Shown here piece after piece: positions 49,401 through 60,100 of a stretch of 64,000 bases of DNA. Source of the stretch: Hondaea fermentalgiana (Eukaryota; Sar; Bigyra; Thraustochytrida; Thraustochytriidae); NCBI GenBank assembly GCA_014084085.1, contig NPFB01000016.1, forward strand, positions 27,495 through 91,494, in the 5' to 3' direction. The position numbers and the translations under genes were made by a program. The first letter of the stretch is position 1. Every line of letters starts with the position of its first letter. A model generated the notes under the pieces. It saw only the letters and a program-made list of their open reading frames with translations. It did not search any database and was not told the DNA's origin.

Positions 49401-49978
49401 CATGGCTGGTCGCCACGGCAACAACCGGGCCCGTGGTCGGCATCGGCGACGCAGGCCTTCTTCTGCGCAATGTCACACGAGTTATCATGGCAACCATCCT
49501 CGATCGTGGACTTGCAGCAAGCATCCTTGCATCCTTCTCCAGATCTCTCTTCTCTCGTGGATGAGCTGCAGCTCCCTTGATCGTTCTTGTCCTTCTTCTG
49601 CGCGTTTTCATACGAGTTATCATGGCAACCATCCCCGGTTGTGGACTTGCAGCAAGCATCCTTGCATCCTTCTCCAGAGCTCTCTTCTCTCGTGGATGAG
49701 CTGCAGCTCCCTTGATCGTTCTTGTCCTTCTTCTGCGCGTTTTCATACGAGTGATCATGGCAACCATCCCCGGTCGTCGACTTGCAGCAAGCATCCTTGC
49801 ATCCTTTTCCAGAGCTCTCTTCTCTCGTGAAGGAGCTGCAGCACCTTCTGGACCCTTGATCGTTCTTGTCCTCGTCATAATGTTCGTGGGTCTCGCCTCC
49901 GCTGGCCGAAGGCTCTTCCGGAGCGAGAGGCCGGGCTGCAAACGCCATGCTCGCCGACGACTTGCTCGTCTGGCTCAT
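46418..49978 (-). CDS. P1B-2 heavy-metal ATPase (Zn/Cd/Pb exporter) with Cys-rich N-terminus
   Basis: 1,186 residues, first ATG. A metal-pumping P-type ATPase. Residues 38-175 hold three tandem Cys-rich repeats of 45-48 residues, followed by a further CC-rich stretch to 212. Three heavy-metal-associated-like domains follow: two with a CC pair instead of CxxC (Cys251-252 and Cys334-335) and one without cysteines (about 414-482). The catalytic core has the transmembrane Cys802-Pro-Cys804, the phosphorylation motif D-K-T-G-T at Asp846, a Ser-His-Pro motif, T-G-D-N and G-D-G-V-N-D-A-P (about 1060). The last helices carry N1121-x7-K1129 and Asp1150-x-Gly, the ion-site signature of the Zn2+/Cd2+/Pb2+ subgroup. 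Export or vacuolar sequestration is inferred from the family. Confidence 0.93.
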   Translation of the reverse strand: MSQTSKSSASMAFAARPLAPEEPSASGGETHEHYDEDKNDQGSRRCCSSFTREESSGKGCKDACCKSTTGDGCHDHSYENAQKKDKNDQGSCSSSTREESSGEGCKDACCKSTTGDGCHDNSYENAQKKDKNDQGSCSSSTREERSGEGCKDACCKSTIEDGCHDNSCDIAQKKACVADADHGPGCCRGDQPCFAKQGFDDGPCCPPGEECCGQPGLGNIISGEDLEEPLLSASSADQGLSTCDIYLQRLCCNGEALMAQRTVLPLGGVRHVRVDVSAKLMTVKYNPQTISPSTIAACLRGKSLRPKIIPAGQTAADVSARATVTSTFAISKLCCASETQTIVKVLEPVEGIEAIRPNVVLKKLVVKHDPSRVSSALICKLLSGEGLGAEILRDGGASVNRDQDADVTASRARAMQLSVKSLNSDADGREIKRMLASLPGVKQVEVNLMDKEVKISAELPITSAEEVCKWLQERGIEATIASLSPVQQPMRVVSRSTYGSIVVPITGSLPEMEHEKPTLYTRMKTLSGYLPHWNVLLALVCWIVSLCHYAPNLEMIKFVGLGSVALCLPPIAIAAVKRLRYGVLDINMLMALAVVGAIAIGDYPEAAAVVTLFSLSEWLQYLASSRVRVAMNALLELAPEVALLAEPIAGVGSVGEQVGVEAVPVGARLGIRAGDKFPMDGRLVAGAAETHANESNLTGESRPVRKGPGDEVSAGTINLDTYVEMIVSREHEDSTVARMVRLVEEAASARAPMQQLIEKIARIYTPITFVVAILLATVPWAVSHEEGRKYLKIALVFLVVACPCALVISTPMAYVCGLAQAAQEGILVRGGAHLETLGRLKTMAMDKTGTLTQGKFEVLDVVVENSGPFSQAKTLALVREAEAQSSHPIALALLRTAASSKSQGGDTSLPWRLVQTDLLPGQGLSARFEAVDAAPEAAQALTLLVGNRALAAARAWPSKSEDLAAGFAEAEARGHTAVWVGTEEDGPIAFISLGDKVRPESKGAVAALHQRGVEVVMLTGDNEGAARAISEDLGVDKYFAGLRPEDKVARLHALAGIKGMVGDGVNDAPSLAAADVSVSLGCIGTAVALETADVALMQDDLNSLVAAVDLGRKCFRIIVQNVTFSILLKLGVLCITLTVYSRLWLAIVADVGGMLLVTLNAMSIISRKSTLAQRKAAQVSPLPSLN
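49454..49867 (-). repeat. three tandem Cys-rich coding repeats (135-144 bp)
   Basis: Encodes residues 38-85, 86-130 and 131-175 of the metal ATPase. Each unit starts K-N-D-Q-G-S and contains G-C-K-D-A-C-C-K-S-T, D-G-C-H-D and A-Q-K-K. The first has a three-residue insertion. DNA identity between copies is high, so the duplication is recent. Confidence 0.92.
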
Positions 49979-51191
49979 CTTGCTCGCTCACCTCTCCCTC
50001 GTGCAGGAAACCTTCGAAAGAACAGCGCAGGCTCCGCGCGGTCTCAATTACGCGTGTCTCCCGAGCCGCTGGCAGCCACTTTGGCCCTGCGCCTCCCTCT
50101 TGCCGTACTACGAGTTGAAGTCGCTCGCGTGCGGCCAGCGCGCAGGGACGCTTCACGGGTGACAGACAGACACTCAGCACTGGCTGCACCCGCAGAAAGA
50201 CGCTGGTCCCTCCTTTATCCACTCCCTGTGCTCGGGCCTGCGAGGCTGGGTTGGCTAGGTCGGCACGCACGATGCAGGTCTGCTTGGTTGCTCGGCTGGC
50301 CGAGACCTCGCCACGGCTGTCGCATTTCTTTGCGACCACGAAGCGACTCGGAGTTGCAAATCGCCGCGATGGGACGACGTTTCGACGTTGACGGGCTGCC
50401 GGAGATTTAAATCGCCGTGCGCCCGGCATTTCGGGGTTATAAATGCCCGCATGTCCCGGCGAGTGCGAACGGCGACACTATCAATGCAGAGCAGAGCAGA
50501 GCAGAGCAGAGATGTTTCTACCTCTGTGCTATAGGCGGTCGCTCGAAGATGTCGTGTCTCTGATCAGAATCTCGCGGCCGGCGATTGACCTGGCTGCGAA
50601 GGGAGCCAGATGAAGAACAGCGATTGTCGCCCGCAAGCTGTCCCATTTCGAAGATATATTTGTCCGTAACGACAACGACTTGCGAGTGTGGACGGACGTG
50701 TAATGGTAGAGCCTGATGAGGCCCGTCGAACAAGGACGCAAAGCGATGTGGACCACCGTCGAGTTTCTCTCCTCGGTGTTGGCCTGTCAAAGAAAAAAAA
50801 AGAATTGATCGCGGCAAACAGCAGCAATGCTGTGCGCAAGAGGGTGAGCATAATTAAAGGCTCACGTCTTGTTGACGTCTTGCGCGAAAAGGGCTTCGCG
50901 TCGTTCACAACAGTGCAATGTTTGCTCTGCTCGGGGCGCAAGAAGCAAGCTCCCAAATGGCACGTATTGGCCTACATGGCCGATGTCTTCCTTCCTTCCT
51001 TTCCTCGTTTTTATGATTTTGAGCAACCAATTCGGGTTTGGATCATCGTCGCAGAGCGCGGGCGCGCAGACTGCTGCGCGAGGTCTGCGGAGCTCGCTGG
51101 GTCCGCGGACAGCTCCGCGAAGGGGACGAGCGGCCGCGGGCAGATCCCGTCAGCTCCCTGAAGGACCCGCGCGCCCCGTAAGACGGCGGTC
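49979..51191. other. 1.2-kb divergent intergenic region
   Basis: Shared upstream region of the metal ATPase (leftward) and the giant UBR gene (rightward). It contains a GCAGA pentamer array (about 50485-50511) and a purine homopolymer near 50792. No gene recognised; open frames on both strands are short and low-complexity. Confidence 0.5.
50485..50511. repeat. (GCAGA)5 microsatellite
   Basis: Five consecutive GCAGA units about 680 bases upstream of the giant gene. Confidence 0.85.
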
Positions 51192-54100
51192 ATGGCGGGG
51201 CGCGAACACGTTGGAGCACAGCGGGTCACAGGCGACGTGGAGATGCGCGACGTCCACGCCAACAGCAATGCCGAGGGCGGCAGCGGCAGCGGCGGCAGCA
51301 GCAGCAGCAGCAGCAGTGCCAGCGGCAGCGGAAACATCAGCAGCAACAGAAGCCGCTTGAGCTCAGAATCCTCCTCTTCTGCCCCGACTTGGCGCAACGT
51401 TGCGTACGGGGCAACTGCCCTCCTCGCTCTGGGCCTCTTGGGGGGCACGGGGTTTGCGCTCGCCCGCAAAATCGTCAAGTTCAGGGCAGGACGCATGAGC
51501 CGCGCAAGGAATGACTTCTTGCAGGCCGCGTGCGATGGTGACATCGACAAACTTGTCGATCATATTCGCGCAGGTAGAGATCTGTCCTGCGCCGACAAAA
51601 ATGGCAGCAACGCCCTCATGCTCGCCGCGTGGGCCGGGCGACGCGAGGCCGTCATGATTCTCCTGCACAGCTCCGCTGACGTACACGCCGTCTCCCAGCA
51701 CGGGTGGACCGCGCTCACCTACGCTGCTCGGGCCGGTGAGGCAGGAACTGTAGAAGCCCTCTTGGAATGGGGCGCCGACGTCAACGTTGTTGAGAACACG
51801 ACTGGGGCCACGCCGCTCATGTTTGCCGCCTTTGTGGGCTCGCTGGAATGCGTGGAACTCCTCTTGAGCTACGGTGCCAATCCCCTGAGTGGAACGCGTC
51901 AGGGTGCTCTCGCCTTTGCATTTGCCGAGGAAAATGGCCACGAGGGCATCGCTGGCATGCTGCGGCATCGCACTGCCGAGGCTCAAGCAGAGATTCAGGC
52001 GCGCAAGGAGCGAGAAGAGGCTCTCGCAGCTCGGCACAAAGCCAAGCAAGCCTTCATGCTGCGCAAAAAACAAGAACAAGCCTACTTTCGTCGAATCGAG
52101 GAACAACGAGAAAAGGCAGCCAAAGAGCGCGCGGCATACCTAGCCTCTTTTGAGGGCCAAATGGAAATGTTATCAGTCGGATGCTACATCCCCCTCAACC
52201 ACGCGACGGGGCGCGAGCTCGTGTGGGTCCTCATGGAGAAACGCTGGAACCGGACAGCGGCCACTGCAGCGCAAGCTCCCTTACGTCCGCGTCTTCAAAG
52301 CATGTCCGCCTCGACTGACTTTGAACCAATTCACAAGGATCTCTTGCGTCGACGTGCGCTTAATTCCCTGTCACGACCCATGTTGAATAACGTCCAAGCA
52401 GCGGACAGCGACTCGGAAGAGGATGCAGAAGAGGATTCGGAAGAGGATCTGTCAGACGAGTCCATGAACGATGACTCGGGACAGGAAGACGAAGATCAAG
52501 ACACGGACGATGGGCAAAGCGCGAAAAGGTCGAACCACGTGCACGTTCGCGCTCCAAGTAGCGGGAGTATTCGTGCGCATGACAGACATCAACCTCCCCC
52601 GAGCAGCCTCGAGGGTCTTCTGGAGCTCGTGCGCCCGGCACTCGAAGAGTGCATGTCAAAGGATCCCCAGACCGCAGACCCCATCTACTTGGAGCGATTG
52701 CAAACAGCCGTCAAGGCCGTGAGTTTCGGAGAAAACGACCTCCAAGGCTCTCCTACATGGCTGGATACCAACGTTTATTCCACCACGGATCAGGCAGCCT
52801 ACGCAGCTTTACGTATTCTTTCGGGACTGGGAAGCATGGCGGCAAGCTATTCTGCACGACTCCGTGACACCTCTGCGCTCTCTGCAGCTCGACTGCGCAT
52901 GCCGTACTTTCTGCAAGTCGAGGCGCATCTCTTGCCGCCTCTTGCGCAGATTCTCGTGCTCATGACACAACTTCACGCCTACAGTCCGCCAAACATGCCT
53001 CATGAAATATATCACCGCGCCTTTAGAGGTGCGCTCGAGCTTGTGAGAGCCCACCTGGCCACGATTGCAGTCCTGCGTCTCGAAACATATACTGTGCGCG
53101 AGCTCTTAGCGGTGCTTGGAGATGCGCTTCTTGTTGTTGCTCTTGGCAACTTGCCGGAACCCGGCGACGTAAAGAGCAATCAACACGCAAGTTCGAGCGC
53201 ATGTTCACAATCAAGTGCGATGATAACCAAGTCAAGTCTGTCCAGCACGGGGGAATCGAGATCCTTGATTCGGAATAGCTCGAGCTCTGGTGAAAATGGA
53301 ACAGAAAACCTTCAGAGCCCCGCAGCGATGAAACGTAGCACCTCCGGGGAGGATGCTGGCAGCACCAACAGCAATTCTTCAAATGAAGAAGCCATCGATG
53401 GTGTCAGACCTTCCATACACAACGGAGACACGTCGCGCGATCTATCGGGCGGCGCTAAGTCAAGAAACGCTGGAGACACGCCAAGGCCAGCTGCTCGGGA
53501 TAGGGACAGCGATGTAGAGGAGGAGGAAGGTCCAGCTACGCTGGCATCGCGTATCTTTGCCAACTATCTCGCGGTCATGTCCCGTTCAAGTCAGGAGGAG
53601 GGTAGGTTTCTTGCTCGGCTTTGGAAGCCAACCAAGGACAAGCGCAAACTCCTCCTGCGCCAACACATCTCGGAGGCCTTTCAAGAACAGCGAGCCATCT
53701 CCTACTTGGTTTGCGAGGGCGCGGACTGCCCTCGGCCCTCGAGCGATGTCGGCGCTGGTCGCAAGCGCCTCGCCCGCGTGCTCGGGGTCTTTGACGTGCA
53801 GCGTAGCGCTGGCGCCCTTGTAGGTCGGAGGCCAGCGAGCAACGACTTGCTTCGACGCAAGTCCTCCAACCTCGAGGAGGTTGATCTACGCCACTCTATG
53901 ACTGCCGGAAGTGGCGCGCTTCGACACCCGCGCACCTCGAGCACGATGCGGCGGGAATCCCTGTCGAATCGCGTTCGCGTCCGCTCCGTTCTTGGGGAAC
54001 ACAGCTCGGGGACAAACAGCACCTTGCTCAAGAGGCGATCACAAGCACTATTGACAATCCAGCGAGCTGCCAAGGCCTTTGTGGCTGCGGGAAAGACTCG

Positions 54101-57100
54101 ATCCGAGCGTCGCGCTACCGTAGACTCTGGGGCGGGCGCCGCGCGCCACCACAAGCTCGACGTGCAGACAGGCAGCCTCCGTTCGCTTGATATCACCACA
54201 GGAACGACCGCCTCCCCGCGCGAGCGCAAGGTGATTCCTTTGGAGGATGTCGAGGCTGCGCTCTGCTCGAGCACGGCAAATCTATGGCAGGGGCGTATAC
54301 CAGGCCGCGTGGCAGAATGGATTCTTGACACACGTGCCATCGTCACTCGCGGAGTTCACGGTTTACTCGTGAGCGATGAACCACAACGGACCGTACGCGC
54401 CGACCTTCGCGAAGACGCACAAGCAATGGCAGACGAACTTGCGATGGGGGGGTTCATGCCTCAGGAGCTGTCTCTTTGGCAGCTATCTAATCCTCATGTC
54501 GATGCATCCTCGGGTGCTTCCTCGTCGTCGTCAGGAGCTGCGTCTTCACGAGCCGGGGGCGCCAAACTTCTTCAGGTTCTCCTCGACGCCATTGTAGAAA
54601 ATGACGATGTTGATAGTGCGGTGGTGCTTCGCTGTCTGCAGGACGACCTCATTTCTCGTCTTCTTGTCATCCTCAAGGCGCGTCGTGAGCGCAATGATCG
54701 ACCCGGCCCGCCTCTGACGCCTAGCGGATCTGACAAGGTGGAAAAAGTTCTTTTGGACCACTGCAATAAGATCTTTAGTGCCTGCTTGCAAAAGTGTTCG
54801 CGCGAAGGTGGATCTGATCGCGCGGCTCGCGCGCGGCGATCAAGTACAAGTAGTACTCGTGGTCGCTCCTCGCTCGGCTCCGCGTCATGGCGGCACGACG
54901 GCGATAGTGACGTGGCCGAGTCTCGGTGGCAGTCCAGCCAGATTTCAAGGCTTGCAGACCAAGATATCGTCCAGGGAGAAGACCAAGCGGCCGAAAATGG
55001 ACGCTGGTTAATTGAAGACGTTGTCTGCGAGCTGATCGAGCGTCTCGTCTCGCTCAAAGACTGGCACGAGGGCGCAGAGAAGCTCCATGCGCCGCTCTTG
55101 GATCTTTTGCAGGCGAGTTACACCCCTGGCTACATTCGAACGACTGTCACGGTGTTGTTGTGCGCATTTGCGCGAGGGCGCATGCGGGTTGTTGATTTCT
55201 CAAGCACCATTAATGAACCCATGGAAAGACTCTTGCGCGGGAAACTCTTTTCGCGACCTGCCCAAGCAAGCCCAGCCGATCAAGAGGCGGTCGAAGTGTT
55301 TTTGCAGGACTTGGCGCGGACGCCCGCCCAGCCCGTGCACCAATCTGATGCCCAGGCTCTGCATGCGCTTGTGAGTTCTCGCAGCGAAATGCGCCCAATG
55401 ACCATGCAGTCCCGGGGCAAACCTGCTGTGCTCGAAGACGTCGTGCGCATTTGCGCCGCTGCTTATCTCAAACACACGGGTCTCGCCATCTTTGCCTACG
55501 ACGCAGCTTACGGTCTCGCGGATCTCGAGCCTACCAAGCAGAACGCAAAGGTAAATCTTTTGCCCAAGCCGGTCATTGACATTTGGAAAGCTGCTTGGAG
55601 TGCAACGCACACCATCATAAGCGTGCATCGGGACCACCAGCGCATTATCTGTGCGCACGAGGGCTGTACGCATGCTGCCGTTGCCGAAGACGACGGAGGC
55701 TGGCGCTGCGAGGTCGGTCACATGAGCGACACGAATAAAGTAGAGGAATCGCAGACTTATCAAGAAATCTGTGCTGACGTTGCGGCAAGAGCACGTATTC
55801 TTTTGAATCAGCACGCGGACTCGCGGGCCATGGCAATGCTTACGATAAGCATGTCGCAGGCTTCAGACTCGGACGAGGAGTCGATGGGTAACGATACATC
55901 GTCTCGTGACACTCCGGGCCGCATTTCTGGCCTTTCTGGCAGACTCTCCAACGCACCTCAGTTCGAGCAGATCGCTTTCGACTTTGGCCCGATGCTCAAG
56001 CACGCTCAGTACTTTATTGAGTCGTCTGCCTCGGACGGCATCAAGCCCGACAGCCTAGAACTCTACCTCAAGGCAAAGTTCAGGCATAGCCGCTTCCGTC
56101 TTGCTGCGTTGGATTCTGTACAAAGCGTCTTTCGTTCCGTACTCCGTATTCATGCGAGAGCGCAGCGCCAGCAGAGCGAGTTTAGTCTACGAAGTGCGTC
56201 GACTCGCGACCTCGGTGTTGCGCAGAGCAGCAACGTTTTGTCTGTTGCTTCGAGCATGCGAGGCGAGCGGCTCAGCAAAAAGGAAAGTCTCTCGGACGTC
56301 ACGCCTGCCATTGGCGCGCCGCAAGCCGCGCTCGATGCCGTTCTTGCAGCAGTGCGCGATATTTATGCAGCCATGCCTCGCCCTGCGGGCGTTGCCGGCC
56401 ATCATCCTCTCGACTACCAAATGCCAACGGACCACGCGGAAGCCATTCAGCATGCGTCAATGGATATTATGGAGATGCTCTTGACCGTGGCGGAAAAGAA
56501 CGAATGCGTTGACGAGATTTCTCTCGTCCTCGAGGTCTTACAAATTATCTCTATCCGCGAGTGCGATCATGAAGAGGTACAAGACCTTCACATTGTGCCT
56601 CGACTCATTGCTCTCCTGAACCGTATCAACGCCGACTTCAATGACCCTTACCTTCAGGGCTGTGTGTGGTCGGTATTCACGCGCATTGCGCTGCAAGCCT
56701 TCTTCTCGCCCTGGCTGGATTCACCGCTTACCTCCCCGCGCGGAGACGGCACTGCATCGGCCTCGCAAATGGAACTTTCTGATGACCTCGACGACGAAGC
56801 CGTCGTGGAGGACGGTGCCGCAGCCACCGACGGTTCCGTGGACTGGCAAGCTGGGTTCGATGGTCTACAATGCCTCCTTGCCCTGACCATGTACCATGAA
56901 ATCAGCAAGCATGTCACGACGATGCAGGATCCTATGGATCCGAGATACGAAAGCGCCGAGCGACTTTGCCACGGCTTTGTGTGTCTCCTTGGCAGTCTGT
57001 GTTGCAACCGTCGCATTATGCGCATGTTTGCGGGACTCTTTGCTAGCCCCAACGCAGAGGAAGCACCATTTCGTGCCGGAAACCTCGATACGCCTCGGCG

Positions 57101-60100
57101 TGCAAGTGCAGAATATGCACCCGCCTCGCACCTTATTCTCGCGCTCATCACGTGCTCGTCTCCTCGTGTACAACAGCTCGCGATTCGGCTTGGATGGCGC
57201 CTGCTCCTTTTTTGCGACGCTTCGGACATGACCCCGCGGCTGTTTCGCGTGGCTGGAAGTTGGGCGCTAAGTCTCAAGCCCCAAACTCCATCCGCGCTAT
57301 CAGCCGATCTCGCTCTCGAGTGCGCGGGTATGCTTCGGAATTTGGCCGTCAAAGGTCGGTCAACGTGGCGTCCCGCCATTTTGCGTGCTGCTGGTGCAGC
57401 TGCGGAAGAGTACTTGCGCACCGCACCCGACTGCTCACAAGAAGTTCTCTACGAATTTTGGACCACGCTTGCAGTGCTCGACATGTCGTCGCCCTCAACG
57501 CTTCGCCCTGGATGCAGGGTCAAGGTTGTAGCGGACGCTTCCGGGCTCGCGGGCTGGAATGAGTCAAAGCCCAATCAGGAATACGGTATCGTGATTCGAT
57601 CTTCTCGACGCGCGGCAAGCGCGACACGTCCGAATGAGATGGGTGCCCTTGCTGGCGGCCTCGAGCCGCGGAGCAGTATTTCCAGTTATGCGAGCGAGAC
57701 CTCCTCCTGCATGGTGATCTTGGACTCGGACGCATACCGCATCCCGGTCAAGTGCGACGCAGAAAAGGTATTACCCATCACGATCCTTCTCGAGGAATTT
57801 CAGGATCTCTTTGCCTCACTTCGAGGTTCATCGTGGCTCTTGAGAAGTGTGGAGCTGTTCACAACACGCTTCTGGAGCGTTTCCTTGCAGCAGGATCTGG
57901 TATGGAGTGAGCTTAAATCCATGTGTATGAGCGTCTTGCACGCATGGTTGTCAACAGATGCTTCGCACGCAATTCAAACGATTGCCGCCTCTGGCACCCC
58001 AGTGTGGAGAAATCTGGTGGCCATTTGTGCCTGTCCAGCGCCACGCTCTTCGCTGGACAGCGTTGATGATATTATCTCAACCCGCCAGGCCATGCACGAT
58101 ATCAAGTCCGTTCTCGGTGAGCTAGCTGTGTCACCGATGGAGGCCATGATGGAGCGAGCTCGAGGCAAAGCTGAGAGGGACGCTGCTCGTAAAAAGGCGT
58201 TTGCGGCCGCGGCAACGGCTGCCGCGCGTTCTGCAACATCTTCAGTGGCTTCCTCCCAAAGTTCCGGAAACGAACTGCAGGCACCCGAGCCTGTCACCGG
58301 CGTACCTCTGGTTGCCAACGAGGAAAGGGACGCTGGCACCCTTGTGCATGCATCGTCGCGTGGCTCGGACGGCAGCAAGGCGAGCGACCTAGGAAGCGAG
58401 GACGATCCATTTGCTAAAGCGATAGAAACAACGGGCGAGGGCGCAAAGGCGCAGACTCCGTCGAAAGCTTCGCGCCCGCGCTTGCAGCAGGCTTCTCCAG
58501 TGCAGGGCCAGAAGTCTCTTCTTGCTGAACCGGTGCTTGCCAAAGGCCGTCGAGCCGCGCTCGCTCGACAGGCGAGCACTCAAATGTTTGCGTCAGATAT
58601 TGCCGAAAGTGACGGCGATAGCGATACGGGTCACAACACCTCAATGCGCGATCAAAAAGAATCTGGACAAGATACAGGCGCAAGCGCAGGCGAAGGCGCT
58701 CACACAAACGTTCCCCCCATGCTGAATGGATCGTCTGTTGACGACAGCAGTGGAGGTCCTTCGTCTCGTGATCATCATACCGAGGACGATAGTAATCGCA
58801 TTGAGTACGCAAGCACAGCTCCTGGTGCTTTTGAAGATCCGATTTTGACGGATACCACGAGTGCTCAAGGAAGCGAGCCGAGAACGCCAACATCTCCCGA
58901 TGGCAGGGAGGTCGAGGGCGCGCCAGCTGATGGTGCTCAGGACAGGGCGCTTGATCCTGTGCTCGCACAACGATCGAATCGTACGCTTCGCCGAAGCAGC
59001 TCCGCCAACACCCACCGACGCGAACGGCGGCATTCTAGCGGAGCGGGCAGCACTCACTCTCAAACGGGTCGTCGGCGATCAGGCAGTACAGGGGCCGCAA
59101 AGAAGACGGTCAAATTCGAGAGTCCAGCAGCCGCTGTTTTGCAGACGCCTTTTCGCGAGATTGACCGCGAAGAGCGCATCAATTATGCGTTTGAGCTGCA
59201 GGTGGAGCGCAATCGACGCCGCGCTCGCATGGAGCGAAAGCGTCGCGCGGCGCGACGTCTTCGCACCCTTTCTTCGTCTGTCGCTCGGCAGCAGCTAGCA
59301 TCGTCTTCGCTGCCACCACGGCAGCTACGACAAAGCCAGAGCGGGCCGCCTAACGATTTTGACGCTCTCGACGAAGGTGGCCATTTGGAGGTAGATGTGC
59401 AGAATGAGATGGATCGTGGGCCTTTCTGCCTCCCTGACACGCCACGAGGCCGTGACGCTGCGGCGCTTCCCCTTCCTGTCGAGCTTCCAACGGTGGATAC
59501 CATGCTTTCACTTCCCGTTTCTTCGCAAAAACAGGGAGGCCCGGGTGAACTCGGCTCGCAGTCTCTGCGTTTGCAACCCTTGCGCGCTGTCGTGCGGGAA
59601 GGAACGTTGCTCAGGGTTTCGCAGTACGAAACGGGCGTAGTGAAGCAAGTTGAGCAGTCTACTGGTGGTCAAGAGCTAGCGCTTGTGCATATCTGCAACT
59701 CACTCACGGGCATGCAGACAACGAAGTGGCGAAACATTGGCGACCTTGAACTGAGCGAGGATATTATCTCGGACCGCTACTTGCTTTCCCCGCAGGATTC
59801 AGGACTTCGTGGCACCGGAGGCACCGGAGGCGGTAGCCCTGGCCTTTCTGCGTTTTCCTCGCCACGCGGTCGACGGAGCAGTGATGGGAACGGATCAACG
59901 TCAGGAGGCAGTGACGGATCCTCTGTTGGCGCCGGTTCTGAGTCCGCAAAACGCAAGCTGTCCAGCGAGCTTCGTCAGCTTTTCACGCGAAGTGCCATTC
60001 TGAATGCGCGACGCGGTGCCGTGGCCGCCATTTCCGGCTCGGTTGGATCTGCAAGCGATACGGGTCAAATGCAGCTGCTCCTCGGGGAGGCAGGCGGCGC

